From Scylla paramamosain (taxonomy: Eukaryota > Arthropoda > Malacostraca > Decapoda > Portunidae): a stretch of DNA of 64,000 nt. A program made the translations under genes and the position numbers. Below, in pieces: positions 12,905 through 28,495 of the stretch. The DNA is taken from the NCBI RefSeq assembly GCF_035594125.1, contig NC_087192.1, forward strand, positions 11,545,001-11,609,000. The letters are read 5' to 3'. Position 1 is the first letter of the stretch, and every line of letters starts with the position of its first letter. The notes under the pieces are model-generated. The model was not told the origin of the DNA and ran no database searches. It worked only from the letters and a program-made list of their open reading frames with translations.

Positions 12905-14497
12905 CTATTTCCATCTGCTATCCCCATCCATAAACTTGTCTAATCTTCTCTTAAAGCTCTCTAGTGTCCTAGCACTAACTACATGATTACTGAGTCCGTT
13001 CCACTCGTCTATCACTCTATTTGAGAACCAAATTTTTCCTATCTCCTTCCTAAACCTAAATTTTTCAAGCTTGAACCCGTTATTTCTTGTTCTACCCTGG
13101 TTGCTGATCCTAAGAATTTTGCTTACATCTCCCTTGTTATAACCCTTATACCACTTAAAGACTTCTATCAGGTCTCCTCTTAACCTACGTCTCTCTAAAG
13201 AATGTAAATTCAACAGCTTCAACCTCGCCTCGTAAGGAATACTCCTCATCCCCTGTATCCTTTTAGTCATTCTCCTCTGTACTGATTCTAATAGACCTAT
13301 ATCTTTCCTGTAATGTGGGGACCAGAATTGCACCGCGTAGTCTAGATGAGGTCTGACCAGCGCCAAGTATAACTTTAATATTACTCCCGGCCTTCTACTT
13401 TTAACACTCCTAAAAATGAATCCTAGTACCCTATTTGCCTTGTTTCTGGCTTCTATGCATTGCTTCCCTAGACGGAGTTCAGAGCTAACTATAACTCCTA
13501 AATCTTTCTCGTACCCTGTACCTACCAGAGTTTGGTTGTCCAATGTGTACCTATTGTGTGGGTTTCCTCTACCTACGCTAAGCACTTTGCATTTATTGAT
13601 ATTAAATTGCATTTTCCATCTATCCGTCCATTCATTCATTCTATCTAAGTCTGCCTGCAAGGCGATGGCATCCGATTCTGACCTAATTAATCTACCTATC
13701 TTTGTGTCATCCGCAAATTTACTAACATCACTACTAATTCCTTTGTGTCATCCGCAAATTTACTAACATCACTACTAATTCCACTATCCAAGTCATTGAT
13801 ATACATTAGAAATAACAATGGCCCTAATACTGATCCCTGTGGCACCCCACTAATTACATGACCCCACTCGGATTTCGAGCCGTTTATTACCACTCTGTCG
13901 CCTGTCACTAAGCCATGACCCTATCCAGCCTAACACCTTCCCATCTATCCCGTGTGCCCTAACCTTTCTCAGGAGCCTTTGATGGGGTACCTTGTCAAAT
14001 GCTTTACTAAAGTCCAGATATAAGATATCATAACTATCACCGTTATCTACTGCCTCGTACACCCTACTGTAAAAACTTAACAAGTTTGTCAGGCAAGACT
14101 TCCCCTTCGTGAAGCCATGCTGTGACTGATTTATCAAGTTATGTTTGTCTAAATGTTCCCTAATGTTCCTCGCTATTATTGACTCTAACATTTTACCTAC
14201 AACTGAAGTTAAGCTGACAGGTCTATAATTAGACGCTAAAGTTTTATCTCCTTTCTTAAAGATGGGTACTACATTAGCCTGCCTCCACATTACTGGTACC
14301 TCACCCGACTCCAGTGATTTCCTAAAGACAGAAACTAACGGCTCACTAATAATCTCTTTACATTCCTTAAGTACTCTGGGATATATTTCATCAGGTCCTG
14401 GTGACTTGAACTTTTTTAGCCTATCTATCTCCTGTTCCACTATCTCCCTAGTTATGGAAATATCTGTCAGCTTCTCATTCTCATCTGCTCTAAACAC
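12905..14497 (-). pseudogene. CR1-B1 reverse transcriptase and C-terminal region
   Basis: RT blocks in order: [86 protein letters not shown] and the catalytic KFADDTK. The active-site region is repeated because 41 bp (13701-13741) are duplicated at 13742-13782; since 41 is not a multiple of three, the frame is lost there. The C-terminal 250 codons (13660-12905) are open to a normal stop. Confidence 0.88.
13701..13782. repeat. 41-bp tandem duplication within the CR1-B1 RT active site
   Basis: The two units 13701-13741 and 13742-13782 are identical. Each encodes, on the minus strand, the FADDTK catalytic segment. The duplication shifts the frame. Confidence 0.97.
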
Positions 14498-14850
14498 CTG
14501 TTCACTATCACTGGCATATCCTGCATGTTTTCCTGGGTGAAGACAGTTAAAAAATAATCATTCAGAAGTTTACTAATCTCCTCCCCAGAACTAACCAGCT
14601 CCCCATCTGCTGCCTTTAATGGACCTACAGTATCCTTATTCTTCGTCCTGTATACCTGATAAAATCCCTTGGGGTCCGTCTTCGCCTGGCTGGCTACCTT
14701 TAATTCATAATTGTCCTTAGCTTTCCTCGTTAACTTCCTGACTGTTCTAACTAATTCATTATATTGTGTCCTTAAAACTTCCTCACCTGCCCTTAATCTC
14801 CTATATATACTTCTCTTACGCCCTATATCATGCTTTAACCTAGCAGTTAT

Positions 14851-16010
14851 CTATTTAGGGTCATTTTTTTGTGATCTTATTGTTCTATACGGGATATTTG
14901 CTAACTGACCTGTATGAACTTTATCTACGAAATATTTATACAATTTATCTGCATTTACTTCGCCTAGTCCCCTCATCTCATCCCCTACCATCCTCTCCAC
15001 TCCCTCATCTACTCGCCTCGACCTCACCTCTCTCATTTCCGCATGACCTGACATTCCAACATACTCACACCTAGCTCCCCCCTTCCTCTTTCCTCCTCCC
15101 TTCCGGACACATCTCCCCTCCTCTTGTCCTACACCCTCACGCCTCACCTCACCTTTCTCATCCTGCCTTATCTCTCTGAACTCCGCCCCTGACCTGACCT
15201 CACCCTGCATCCTTTGCCAGTCCACTCCTGGGAGGTACCTTTTTAATTCTTCAAAATCTGCTCTCCTAAAGTCAGGTATTTTACTAGTGTTTTTGTTTCT
15301 AACTGTTTCTTCCCATTCTAAACTGTACCTAATTCCCTTATGGTCACTGTTACCTAGCTGTCCTCCAACCTCTACCTGCGTGACTGCTTCCCCCCTGCTA
15401 GTAAGAATTAAATCTAGAATATTATTCCCCCTTGTGGGTTCTACGACTACCTGTTTTAAAAAATTATCCTGAATTACCTTAAGAAATTCCTCTGCTTCCT
15501 TGTTACCCACCATCAGACTCCAGTCGATATTCCTAAAATTAAAATCTCCTACCACACATACCTGACTGTACCTGCCTGCTCTATTTAATTCCTGCCACAG
15601 TGAGGTGTTAATTTCCTCTGTACTGGTCGGTGGTCTGTAAACTACCCCTAGTACTACTGACTGCGATCCTTCTTTAATATCTACCCATATCGACTCTGCT
15701 TTGTTATCTGTTTTAATTCTACTGTTGATACAACACTGTAATGTGTCCCTAACGTATAACGCGACGCCTCCTCCTCTCCTGTTTTCCCTATCTTTATAGA
15801 ACATTGTATACCCATCTATCTTAACCTCTGGATTAAATACTTTTCCTGACATATCTAACCAAGTTTCAGTTAAAGCAATGATATCAAATTTCTCAACGCT
15901 CGCTATTCCTCTAAGCAAGTCTATTTTATTCAGAATACTTCTACAGTTTGTGTAGTAAACACTTAAGCTATTTCTCACCATCCCTGAGCTAGCTACTTTT
16001 CTAGATTTAA
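14851..16010 (-). pseudogene. CR1-B1 APE endonuclease and linker
   Basis: The frame is open from 16290, but conserved sequence starts near 15970 with SVYYTNCRSILNKID (N motif), then IIALTETWL (E), GVALYVRD, VVLGVVYRPP, VCVVGDFNFRNIDW (D-x-N) and LGNSDHKGI (SDH), the complete set of APE catalytic motifs. It nicks target DNA to prime reverse transcription. The linker toward RT is K/R/E-rich. An in-frame TAG near 14851 separates it from the RT part, which continues in the same order. Confidence 0.9.
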
Positions 16011-16079
16011 CTATTTTGCCCCTCGCCTTCTCACTACCACTTCTTCCCTCCCGACTAACGAAAAAAGTGCTGGAGTGCA

Positions 16080-16225
16080 GTAACCTCCCGCTCGAGTGTT
16101 TCGGCCAAAACACGAACACCCTGGCGTGACAAATGCACTCCATCCCTGGCGTACAAGGTGTCCCTACTATAGAAAAGGTCCCAGTTGTCGATGAACGTCC
16201 ATCCATTACTCCTACAATTACGAAA
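16080..16225 (-). pseudogene. CR1-B1 ORF1 esterase-domain C-terminal remnant
   Basis: In another frame than the endonuclease, the minus strand reads WTFIDNWDLFYSRDTLYARD and GVHLSRQGVRVLAETLE. The D-G-x-H-L-S motif with its surroundings matches the last block of SGNH/GDSL-type esterases, known from ORF1 of CR1-like LINEs (Kapitonov and Jurka). Only this end survives, so the element is 5' truncated within ORF1. Confidence 0.7.
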
Positions 16226-17690
<1,465 letters not shown>

Positions 17691-18929
17691 ATACATAAAA
17701 ATAGATTATGATAGGATGTCCCTGTATTTATTATAAGTTAATTTTATTTTTGTTATTATTTTGATTGTTATTATTACTACTATTTATCATTTATTTATTT
17801 ATTTAATTCACTTTTGAGACGTTTCGGGTTCCCCTTTTGTTTCTGGATCGCTTTGTGTGTGGCTGCTCGTCTCTTTAGTCAGCGGCCGGCCTGCGGGCCA
17901 TCAAGTCGTACCCTGTACCTGGCACTCCTTGTATTAGAATTTGGAGCTATTTTACAGTGTTTTGTTTTTAGACCGGGACCTGGACATTACTACAAGTGTT
18001 ACCTCACCATCCTACAAGACTGACAAATTGACGCACCAGATATAGTTGGAATCTAAGATCTTGAACACCAGAAGTCAGCCTTCGCTTTCTCTTTACCGAG
18101 ACACAAGGGCTTCATAAACCTGGCACTGCTAACCAGGACACGACCTGCTCCTTAGCTCCACTAATGCTCCACACCGAGACACAGAGAACTCCTGAACCTC
18201 GGCATTGCTCTTTATAATTATCGTACGGAAAGTATTATCTTGCATTTTTATTTATTAATTAATTAATTTATTTATTTATTTATTTATTCATATATTTATT
18301 TATTTTATCTATTTACTTTTAAGAATACAGGTACAAACGATTCCTTCTACAAGCTAACCTGAATGTTTCACCGTAACAAGTGATGGGAACCCCAAGTAGA
18401 TTATGTGCTAGAATGATAGGATTGAATACTTTGACGTAATGTTTCACTGAGTACGTATTATTGTTCTCAGGGTTAAAAGAAGACAAAATTAGGCATGATG
18501 ATAATGAAAGACTGCCTCAGATCACACGGAAGGCAAAGGGCGGGGACATAAAATGACAATAACTTATGGGTATAAACCGCCCTTAAGCTGTCATTAATCA
18601 CCCTCATCCTACCTCCCTGAACCTCCCACCTTGTTGCGACCTACTGTTGGATGCCCAATGATAGCCAACACTAAAGTTTCTTTCGGCATACCAATCATAA
18701 GGAATGCTTTCACGAATCAGCAATCCTCGCAGTATCTACAAGAGGTTGCCGATCGACTGTGGGGCTGTTTTGTCTTTTGTCTTCCTTTTTACCCTGGCTA
18801 AGAGAGAGAGAGAGAGAGAGAGATTGTGCCACAAGACAACGCTGACATCCTGACAACACTTTTACCTGACTCAGCTTTTTTTCCTCAATGTGTCCACTAT
18901 TAATAACGCAGTGAAATAATTAAGGAACA
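17691..18929. other. Unassigned region
   Basis: A 69-codon + frame at 17814-18023 starts with a hydrophobic, signal-like segment (FPFCFWIALCVAARLF) but has no recognisable domain and no neighbouring exon I can support. (ATTT)n tracts lie at 17787-17805 and 18250-18305, and a short (GA)n at 18799-18823. Confidence 0.4.
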
Positions 18930-19660
18930 GGGTCAGAATGTGCTCCACTTTGGAAGTTAAGTAGTCAAAGAACTTCTTATAGTCAGAGGAGTTAGGTGAA
19001 AGGTATACAGCAAAGATAAATTTAGTTTGAGAGTGACTCTGTAGTCGTACCCAGATGGTGGAAAACTCGGAAGATTCAAGAGCGTGGGCACGAGGGCAGG
19101 TTAAGTCATTGCGTACATAAACGCAGCATCCAGCTTTGGATCGAAAATGAGGATAGAGAAAGTAGGAGGGAACAGAAAAGGGGCTATTGTCAGTTGCCTC
19201 AGACACCTGAGTTTCAATGAGGAAAAGAAGATGAAGTTTAGAAGAGGAAAGGTGGTGTTCTACAGATTGAAAACTAGATCTTAGACCGCGAATGTTGCAG
19301 AAGTTAATGAAGAAAAAGTTGAGGGGGGGGTCAAGACACTTAGGGTCGTCAACAGAAAGGCAGTCCGACCTGTGGACATTTATGGTCCCCTCCCCAGATG
19401 GGGACTCCGAGGCTGGTATAGGAGTCGCCATGATGATTTTAAAATTTTTGAGTGAAGGGTGTGTGTGTTATTAGGTGCTTGTAGTTTTGTGTGGAGGAAG
19501 AGAGTTGTCTTTAGAGGGCAGGCTGTGACTGCCCCCTTGTGCTGTGAGACATAAAGGGAAACGTTCAGTGAGGTCACAGCTGGTTTTAATGATAAGTTCA
19601 CAGCACCCCCTGAACAGTGCTTTAGACCTCACTGGGAGTAATTATCGTTTCGGCAGGTGT
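18930..19660 (-). mobile_element. LINE-A copy 3: 5' region and endonuclease start, 3' truncated
   Basis: From the ATG at 19431 the minus strand reads MATPIPASESPSGEGTINVH, then FFINFCNIRGL (N motif), LHLLFLIETQVSE (E motif), GCCVYVRND and [19 protein letters not shown], an APE endonuclease N-terminal half. This copy supplies the ORF2 start missing from the other LINE-A copies. Similarity stops at about 18930, before the D-x-N and SDH motifs. About 230 bp of upstream sequence reaches a (TA)n array at 19674 and probably represents 5' UTR or ORF1 end. Confidence 0.85.
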
Positions 19661-19672
19661 CTACTGCCTCTT

Positions 19673-20640
<968 letters not shown>

Positions 20641-20739
20641 ACACGGCCTTAGATAACCACAAAAAAGACACTTAACAAAGGTAGTCAGTGAGGTTTGTTT
20701 ATACTGAAGGGACAGAAGGATGTACTTCACACAATGGAG

Positions 20740-21122
20740 GGGGAAGCGCCCAAAGCTTTTAAATTTATATTCGTTAGAGGCGTAGGGTAAGAGAGGATTT
20801 GATAGAGATTTTGAAGTGGTGTGAGGGATACAAAGAGATACAACAAGGTTGATGTAGGCAAGATTCTTAGGTTTATTAATCTGGAAAGGACTTCAGTGTT
20901 AGGTTCAATCTTGGTAGTTATTATATTTGAAGAAAAAAAAAATCACAAATATAGTGATAGCTGACTAGAACAGAGTTGAATTACTTTATTAATGCTGAAT
21001 CATTATGGAGCTTCAATCGTTCAGATGGACAGGGATGAAAGGAGGACCTATTCTTTAAACAGGGACAGGCACGAGTAGGCATGATGGGTTCTTCCAGCTG
21101 CTCTTCTATTATTATGTCTTCT
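20740..21122 (+). mobile_element. CR1-B2: degraded CR1 3' end on the + strand
   Basis: Translations across frames give LNLYSLEA, KRGFDRDFEV and GDVGKIL-like strings. These match LLNLHSLERRRLRGDLIEVF and DVSKILRISNQ of the CR1-like element at 13.0-13.3 kb. The last 60 bp (about 21065-21122) resemble its 3' UTR and end in a TATTATTATGTCTTCT-like tail. Many stops and indels; an old copy. Confidence 0.7.
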
Positions 21123-21946
21123 CATGCCCTCTTATATTCTTCGTCCGTCTGAGCTTGAGGCGTTGAACCAAACCCGTTCACCTGCCGACATATAACAAAA
21201 ATATCCGTGGCTCTGATATGCATATTTACTTGAAGGCGTCGGGGTTTGTAGTGACGATTCCGCATCAACAGGATCAATCATGGAAAGCAAATGCCCTATG
21301 GCCATCTATATATTAATCAAAAGTTTTCCCGAAATACGAGTATATACGATTTACATTTTTGTATTCGCTAGTGTTCAAGCAAATACTATTTACTTTTCTG
21401 TTTTCCTTATTTGGTATCCGGCTCTATGTACACTCCTGACCGCCACTTTTCCATTGTGATGGTGAGAGAAACTTGCTTGGTTAGAGCGGAGTGAGACTAG
21501 TGAGGGGAAGTTAGGATGACTGAGTGGCAGGGTCACAAAGGTGGGGGGGCAATATGGTAGCAGGTTTTCTTACAACGGAAGCAAGGGGAGGACGAAACCG
21601 GTGCGACAAGGAAAATGCTGGATCATGGAAGCTTCTCTCACATTTCCTGGTGCACTCATGAAGAAGACAGAGCTGAGTCTGGAGGTGACGGGAAAGACGC
21701 ATAACATTATGAGGATAAAATATTCTCATAAAAAAAAAAAAAAAATCACGAAAGTTCCAGAATATTTTGAGCTTGACGTTTCTGCAATAGTTCAGGAGAC
21801 TCCACGATCACCGCCGCGCAGGAGGAAAGTAGCCTGCGTTGCTTATGGCAACACATTGTTGAGAGACTATCAGTAGCCAAAGTTTTATGTCCCAAGATAA
21901 TATATAAATTCTTCTCAGAATTTCCCACTTACCCCACGAAGCAGAA

Positions 21947-21948
<2 letters not shown>
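21123..21948. other. Unassigned spacer
   Basis: Open frames near 21511-21876 on both strands show no domain I recognise. Confidence 0.45.
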
Positions 21949-22353
<405 letters not shown>

Positions 22354-22360
<7 letters not shown>

Positions 22361-23446
22361 AGATGTGCGATGAATGTCTGCTTCGCTCTCGCCAGTTATA
22401 TTAAGCTCAGTGCGCTCCACACAATCTTCTTCCCAAATTAATTTTGGCACCTTCTCTTTGTCTCCTCATGTTGAGTCCGATATATTATATAATAGATGAG
22501 TCAGCCTTGCATACAAAGTAATCAGATCGCATCCAGTTGGCCCATAATAATTTTTGAAACAATGTTATTTTAATGTAAAGTTTGTGAATAGAGTAGGGAG
22601 CGTGGCGAGGCGTGGCCCTCTTCCTCCCCTTTCCCCCTCCCCCGATGAGTCACTGCCTGAGACATGAGGCAGAGATACTTTCCCACGAGCAGTCGATGTC
22701 CAGCCAGGTCAGGGGAAAGGCTTTCTGTGCATGATAGAGAAAGGCAAGAACACCCAGTGGGGGTATATTTATTAGAGGGCCTTTGTTTTGATTAGATATT
22801 ATATAAATATTCAAGGCAGTATACCCCTGCCGGTGTAGGTGTGATTAGCGACTCTGGAAGCCTGCCTGTGAGTGCCATTGGTTTATAATTAGAGAAGATA
22901 ATTCTGTTTCACCGACTCAGCTTAATGAGTATTCTGACGTATTTGAGAGCGATTGGCTGGCCCTCCTTTATGTGCTGGCTACGTGTTCTTATGTATGTAG
23001 TGTTTTGTGCCGTTAAATGCGACTGGCTCAAAAAGTTCTGCTTGGAGCTTTGGAACCAGAGGATATGAAGATTCTCTGTCGATCGGTGGTTGTTTTCTTT
23101 CTCCCCAGGTTTTACAGTGTGTAGGTGGTACTAGCCCATCCTCTGGGAGACTATAAATATACCGCTCACTGACAAGCACATATTAATGTGGGAGGTAGCT
23201 CACAACTTATAAACCTCATGTGTGTGTCCTTAGTCGTAGCTCTGCCCTCCTCCTAGAACGTGGTTTGCGACTCTTTCATCAAATGAAAGTTACTTGACAA
23301 TTCACTTCCCTGTCGGTGGGCGAGACAGGGTGACGACCTCATATTAATCGTTACTGGAGACCAGAAGGACCCTCTATTCACGTATTTGAGCCCTGCAATG
23401 AGCTACATAGGAGATAGCTTAGGGAAACTGACCCGAGTTAGTGGCA
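22354..23446. other. Unassigned spacer
   Basis: About 1.1 kb of mixed composition without recognisable protein motif, terminal repeat or RNA gene. Confidence 0.45.
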
Positions 23447-23875
<429 letters not shown>

Positions 23876-23974
23876 TATTATTATTATTATGAGTTGGAGA
23901 AGACTCGAATAGAAGTTAATTCATCTCATGGCTTGAGGAGAGGAGAGGGAGTGAAGGAAAATACAGTAGAGAGC

Positions 23975-24412
23975 CAGATGATGAGAAGTTTAATGTTGAA
24001 TCATGCGTTTTTGATAAGGTGATGGAATGGTTCAAGAGATTTGAAAAGAAGACAGCCGAATTTGGTTAGCCTCAGGAAAGATGGCCTTGTCGCTATCATG
24101 ATGAAAGGCAAGGTGTTGTAAGTTTATGAGATATAAGATATGGAGGATTATGATGAGTTTAAGACTGACATCCTGAGAGCATACGAGCTACGGCCGGAGG
24201 CGTATGGGCTACAGTTCTGTGGAAGGAAGAAGAGGCCGGTGACTTGCCTCGAGTTTTTTCTTTCCATCTCTTTAGCTCGCTACCTTTATCCACTTTTGAG
24301 AAGTGGATTGCCAGCGAGCAAGATACTTCCTGTCGTTAGTTACAAGAGCTTATGGTAATGAAGCAGTTTGTGAATGTGGCCGAGAAAGAACTTGTACCGC
24401 TGTTACCAAAAA
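23975..24412 (+). pseudogene. Gypsy-3 gag fragment (SCAN-like capsid region)
   Basis: Across frames the + strand gives VMEWFKRFEKKTAEFG, then MEDYDEFKTDILRAYELRPE, AYGLQFCGRKKRP, LARYLYPL and MKQFVNVAEKELVPLL. The order W-F-x-R-F-E, Y-x(2)-F-K-x(2)-I-L-x-A-Y-x-L-x-P-E, then M-E-Q-F matches SCAN-like gag capsid regions and parallels the gag of the element at 34.8 kb (SIVKESILKAYQLTPEFY ... MILEQYLN). Stops and a T-rich insertion near 24255 break it. It may belong with the knuckle/protease fragment at 49.1 kb, on the other side of the large insertion. Confidence 0.65.
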
Positions 24413-24465
24413 AATAAATAAATAAATAAAAATAAAATAAAATAAAATAAAATAAAATAAAAAAT
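24405..24465. repeat. (AAAT)n / (AAAAT)n microsatellite
   Basis: Tetra- and pentanucleotide A-rich repeat directly after the gag fragment. Confidence 0.95.
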
Positions 24466-24491
24466 CAAAAGCCTAAAGGCCTCAGGAGACA

Positions 24492-24646
24492 TTGGAACCA
24501 ATGTTTCCCAGCTGTTTCAAAACAGCTTCCAAAACAGTTTGGAAACGGTTTGCAGAGTTTGGAAACAGTTTGCAAAGTTTCCAAACTGTTTGGAAATAAA
24601 GTTTGCAAAGTTTGGAGACAGTCTGCAAACTGTTTCCAAACAATCT
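24492..24646. repeat. Cluster of alternating direct and inverted TTTGGAAACAG motifs
   Basis: GTTTGGAAACAGTTTGCAAA and variants recur head to tail and in reverse complement (CAAACTGTTTCCAAAC) about eight times in 155 bp. Function unknown; it resembles a subterminal repeat block of a DNA transposon but no ends were found. Confidence 0.7.
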
Positions 24647-24681
24647 TTTATGTGTATTTGTTTCCCATCCAAAAAGGGAAT

Positions 24682-24685
<4 letters not shown>

Positions 24686-24734
<49 letters not shown>
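24686..24734. repeat. (GT)n microsatellite
   Basis: About 49 bp of GT dinucleotides. Confidence 0.97.
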
Positions 24735-24737
<3 letters not shown>

Positions 24738-24808
24738 CGGAGGTGATGAATCAGTACCAGCACGAGGCTTGCAGTGATAACCATGGACAGAAAAAAAAAA
24801 AAAAAAAA

Positions 24809-25233
24809 CCTTCACAACCTTCTATCAGAACCCCAATATGGTTTCGTCAAGGCCGCTCTACTGATGATCTAGTTTTCCTCACTGAGTCTTGGTTATCCTT
24901 TTTTTTATGGATTTTCGTGAAACTTTTGCTGTTGCCTTAGACATATCAAAAGCTTTTGATAGAGTCTGGTACAAAGCTTTGATTTCCAAACTACCCTCCT
25001 ATGGCTTCTATCCTTATCTCTGTAACTTCATCTCAAATTTCCTTTCTGACCGTTCTGTTGCTGCTGTGGTAAACGGTCACTGTTCTCCTAAATTTATTAA
25101 CAGTTATGTTCCTCAGGATTCTTTCCTGTCATCTACTCTCTTCCTGTTATTCATCAATGATCTTCTAAACCAAACTTCTCGTCTTATCCACTCCTACGCT
25201 GATGATACCACCCTGCACTTTTTCACGTCTTTT
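24809..25233 (+). mobile_element. LINE-A copy 4, left half (RT), interrupted
   Basis: Begins after an A-run with a sequence equivalent to LLSDRQYGFRQGRS and continues through LDISKAFDRVWYKALISKLP, FINSYVPQDSFLSS and the intact-looking catalytic YADDTTLHF (about 25195-25220). It stops within CACGTCTTTT at 25233. The sequence that should come next in LINE-A (CGTAGACGTCCAACCCTTCA) resumes at about 48523, so this copy was split by a later insertion of about 23.3 kb. Confidence 0.88.
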
Positions 25234-25234
25234 T

Positions 25235-25811
25235 TGTCATAGGACAAAATAGCAATTGGGGAAAAAAAATGCCATCTAAATAATAATAATCCCATGAAAT
25301 AAATTTTATAGCCCAAAGGAAAGGTCATGAATATATAAAAAGAAAAAAAATACTTTCTTCTTGGTTACGTAAACAGAATTTTATGTATTTTTGGAATCAA
25401 TAAAACTTTATAACAAAATAAAAAAAAGATTGTTAGCTACAAATTGTTACAGTATTTGTTCATATTTGGATATGGGACGGAGTAATATTCCTTCGTTTAC
25501 GAGGGAACTGGAAAATAATCTTATTCCCGAGTTCTCCTGGGCCAGTCACGTGAAAAATCTCCATCACAAAACAATGTAATTAAGAAAAAAAAAAAAAAAA
25601 ATGCCAGAACTAATATGTATTTTGAGATAAATTCTTTGTTAATAATTAGATCCAAAACTTATTAATAGACAGTGTTAGAATCTAGGAATACATTAGCAAA
25701 AATGTTCAAGAATAATTTTGTGAATGTAGAAGGAGTCTAAACTGTTAAGGATATTGCAAAATTATGACTTAGACGGAGGACTTGTTCCTGGGATTTAAGG
25801 TGGCCAGTACA
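25235..25811. other. Unassigned AT-rich segment at left end of block
   Basis: No protein motif and no partner at the right end of the block. The last 100-150 bp may be weakly similar to sequence before 47536. Confidence 0.35.
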
Positions 25812-26104
25812 TAATGCTGGGCGCGAAATTTCGGCGTCAGAGGCTGACATCGTTGTCCACAGATACGTTCACCAGGACCCGAAACCTTTTATTGTATAAA
25901 GGTTGTGCATATGAAAATAACCAATTTTGTACCTATATGCATTAATTATTTGTCAGAGACTAGTTGACATTGTTGTCCACAGACGGAAATTTTTCTTTGC
26001 CAGTTAATTATTATTATTACTATTATTATGGATTTTTTTCTTTGCCAGTTAGATATTATTATTATTAATTATTATTGCCAGTTAGTTATCATTATTAATA
26101 TTTA

Positions 26105-26220
<116 letters not shown>

Positions 26221-26891
26221 TTTATTTATTTATTTATTTATTTTTTTTTCTTTCTTTTCTTTGAGGGGTAGGAAATAATATTTAGGATTTAAGCAGCAGA
26301 CTAAAGGCCTGTCTACACGAGCGGGCCTGATCGGCGGGTTTGCCCGTTAACGGGCAAATTCTGGCGGGCCTGCCCGTGAATGTTGTCCACACGACCGAAG
26401 TGAACAGCCGGGCCTGCCCGACGATGTTGCAGTAGCGGGTGGAGTGCGGTACGAGAACCATGTTGCCTAGCATTGTCAAGAAAAAGATTTTGTGCTCTAT
26501 GATAATAGCTTTGTGTCTCAAGAAGAAAAAGAAGAAAAGGATATGGTGTAAAGATTGGTTAAAGAAAAGAAGTATGTTTGGAAGCACTGCAACAATACTT
26601 GAACTACAAAGTAGTGAGGAACATGACTTCAGAAATTACCTGAGGATGAGTGTAAGCACTTTTTACATCTTGTTATCAAAGGTGGAGCCATACATAGTGA
26701 AGAAAGACACAGTTATGAGAAACAGCATTACAGCAGAAGCTCGTCTGGAAGCAACTCTGAGATTTTTAGCAAGTGGGTGTACTTATTCGGAGTTGCAGTA
26801 CAGTACACGCATATCAAAGCAAAGCTTGTCCCGCATAATACCAGAAACATGTAGGGCCATATACGAGGTGCTGAAGGCTGACTACTTACAG

Positions 26892-28464
26892 GTAAGTGAA
26901 TGTTATAAACATGTTACGTGTAAATAATGTTGTGACATTGTGATACAAGTAACTATACCTATATAATGGGTATTGATAATTTGATGAGTCATATCTATTA
27001 ACATTTCTGTCTCTCGTGTATATGTAGACAGACTGACAGACAGAGCGAGAGAGAGAGAGGTGGTAATAGAGTGTAGGGGTTTAGATAAACGTGTGGTGGT
27101 AGTTACACAATATCGCAGCTATATCATACTTGTTCCTTCTCTTATTTATTTGCTTCCTCTATTATGAAAGCTAAAATGTTGGTTTCGACTTCAATTGACA
27201 AGCGTAAGTGAAGCGTAAGTGCCTTCAGGACAAGGACAGTTGCTAATGCAGTAACTTATTACAGGAGGGTTTAAAACAAGCTACGCTGAAAATGCTGTTC
27301 GATTCTACTACTTGTTTGGGAGATACTGTACAGGCGAAAGACGATGTTTCACGGCCTCTGAAATGCATAGTAGCTTATCAGCGACAATCCCAAGATCGCT
27401 TTATACTCATAGGTAGTTAAAGAGTGTTAGTGGGTAGCAAATTTAGTTGTATGACCTGAACAAGAGTTGCCGACAATATTATGAAAGTTGATTTTAAAGA
27501 AATATGTACCTGTGTTAAATCAATCACATAATTTATGTAACTAAATAAATAAAGACTCAATTATGTTATATTATAATTATTATTGATTTGATAACGTCAT
27601 GGATTTGGGTGTTATAGCATTTAAACTAATGAGAAAAATATGGAAATGATTGGTAATATTTTGTGTAATACATAATTGACTTAATTGCATACTATGCACA
27701 TTAAAAAACAATAAACAGACCATGCACTAGGAAAGAAATTAATATAATTCTGAACAAACTCAATGATTTTTTTGAGCGCTTATATAGATACATATAAATA
27801 TGTATGTGATGTCGATAAAAACAATAAACAGACCATGCACTAGGAAAGAAATTAATATAATTCTGAACAAACTCAATGATTTTTTTGAGCGCTTATATAG
27901 ATACATATAAATATGTATGTGATGTCGATATACTTAATTTTCTCCATTACCTTTACCAAATAATAAAATTACACGAGTACAGTTATTCTACGATCTTAGT
28001 AGACGACGAAAGCCTTCCAAGTCGCTCGAGAAAAATTACATCCTGAACTAACTTCTGAGCATAAATCTGGTTCTCACTATTCATTTCTTTAAGATTATTT
28101 GCAACCACAGTTCCGAAAGCAGAAAAAACATTTTCTGTTTGAGACAATGATTGAAGTTCGTTATAAGCCTTTTGTAATAGTTGAGCTTCATCAATAATCG
28201 TTTTGTGTGGCCTTTTTGCGGGTCGTGCACGAGACGGTCCAGGCGCATGCGGGTCTGACACCACATGTTCACCAGTTGGGATGTCAGCAGTTCCAGGTGT
28301 TACCTCGGAAGCATCAGGAACAGACAGCAGTGGGTCATTAAAGATCTAGAATATAAGAAACTGTGTTACTTATGGTTATGTCATTGAATTACGTAATTAC
28401 GCACTTAGAGAGAAATTTTTAAAGGAAAACAAAATTTTAAAGGAAAACATTAACAGTACCACTC

Positions 28465-28495
<31 letters not shown>

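Larger units (their letters stand above)
12824..16225 (-). mobile_element. CR1-like non-LTR retrotransposon (CR1-B1), nearly full pol with several breaks
   Basis: Reading down from 16225: an ORF1 esterase remnant, then an APE endonuclease (about 15970-15240), a linker, RT (about 14500-13690) and the C-terminal region ending at 12905, followed by a short 3' UTR. The 3' end carries a TTCTTATGTTCTTCTT-type repeat near 12826-12850 instead of poly(A), which is typical of CR1. The C-terminal sequence PHLDYAVQFWSPHYRKDI and LESVQRRMTKRIQG is characteristic of the CR1 group. Breaks: an in-frame TAG just above 14851, a frameshift near 13900, and a 41-bp tandem duplication in the RT active-site region. 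Confidence 0.88.

Noticed and set aside
17814..18023. Small secreted protein with signal-like N-terminus
   Set aside because: A hydrophobic start alone is weak; no start context, exon or homologous family can be supported, so it is only mentioned within the spacer.
22354..23446. Possible tRNA or snRNA gene in the unique spacer
   Set aside because: I could not find a cloverleaf with A and B boxes or a recognisable snRNA sequence by eye.
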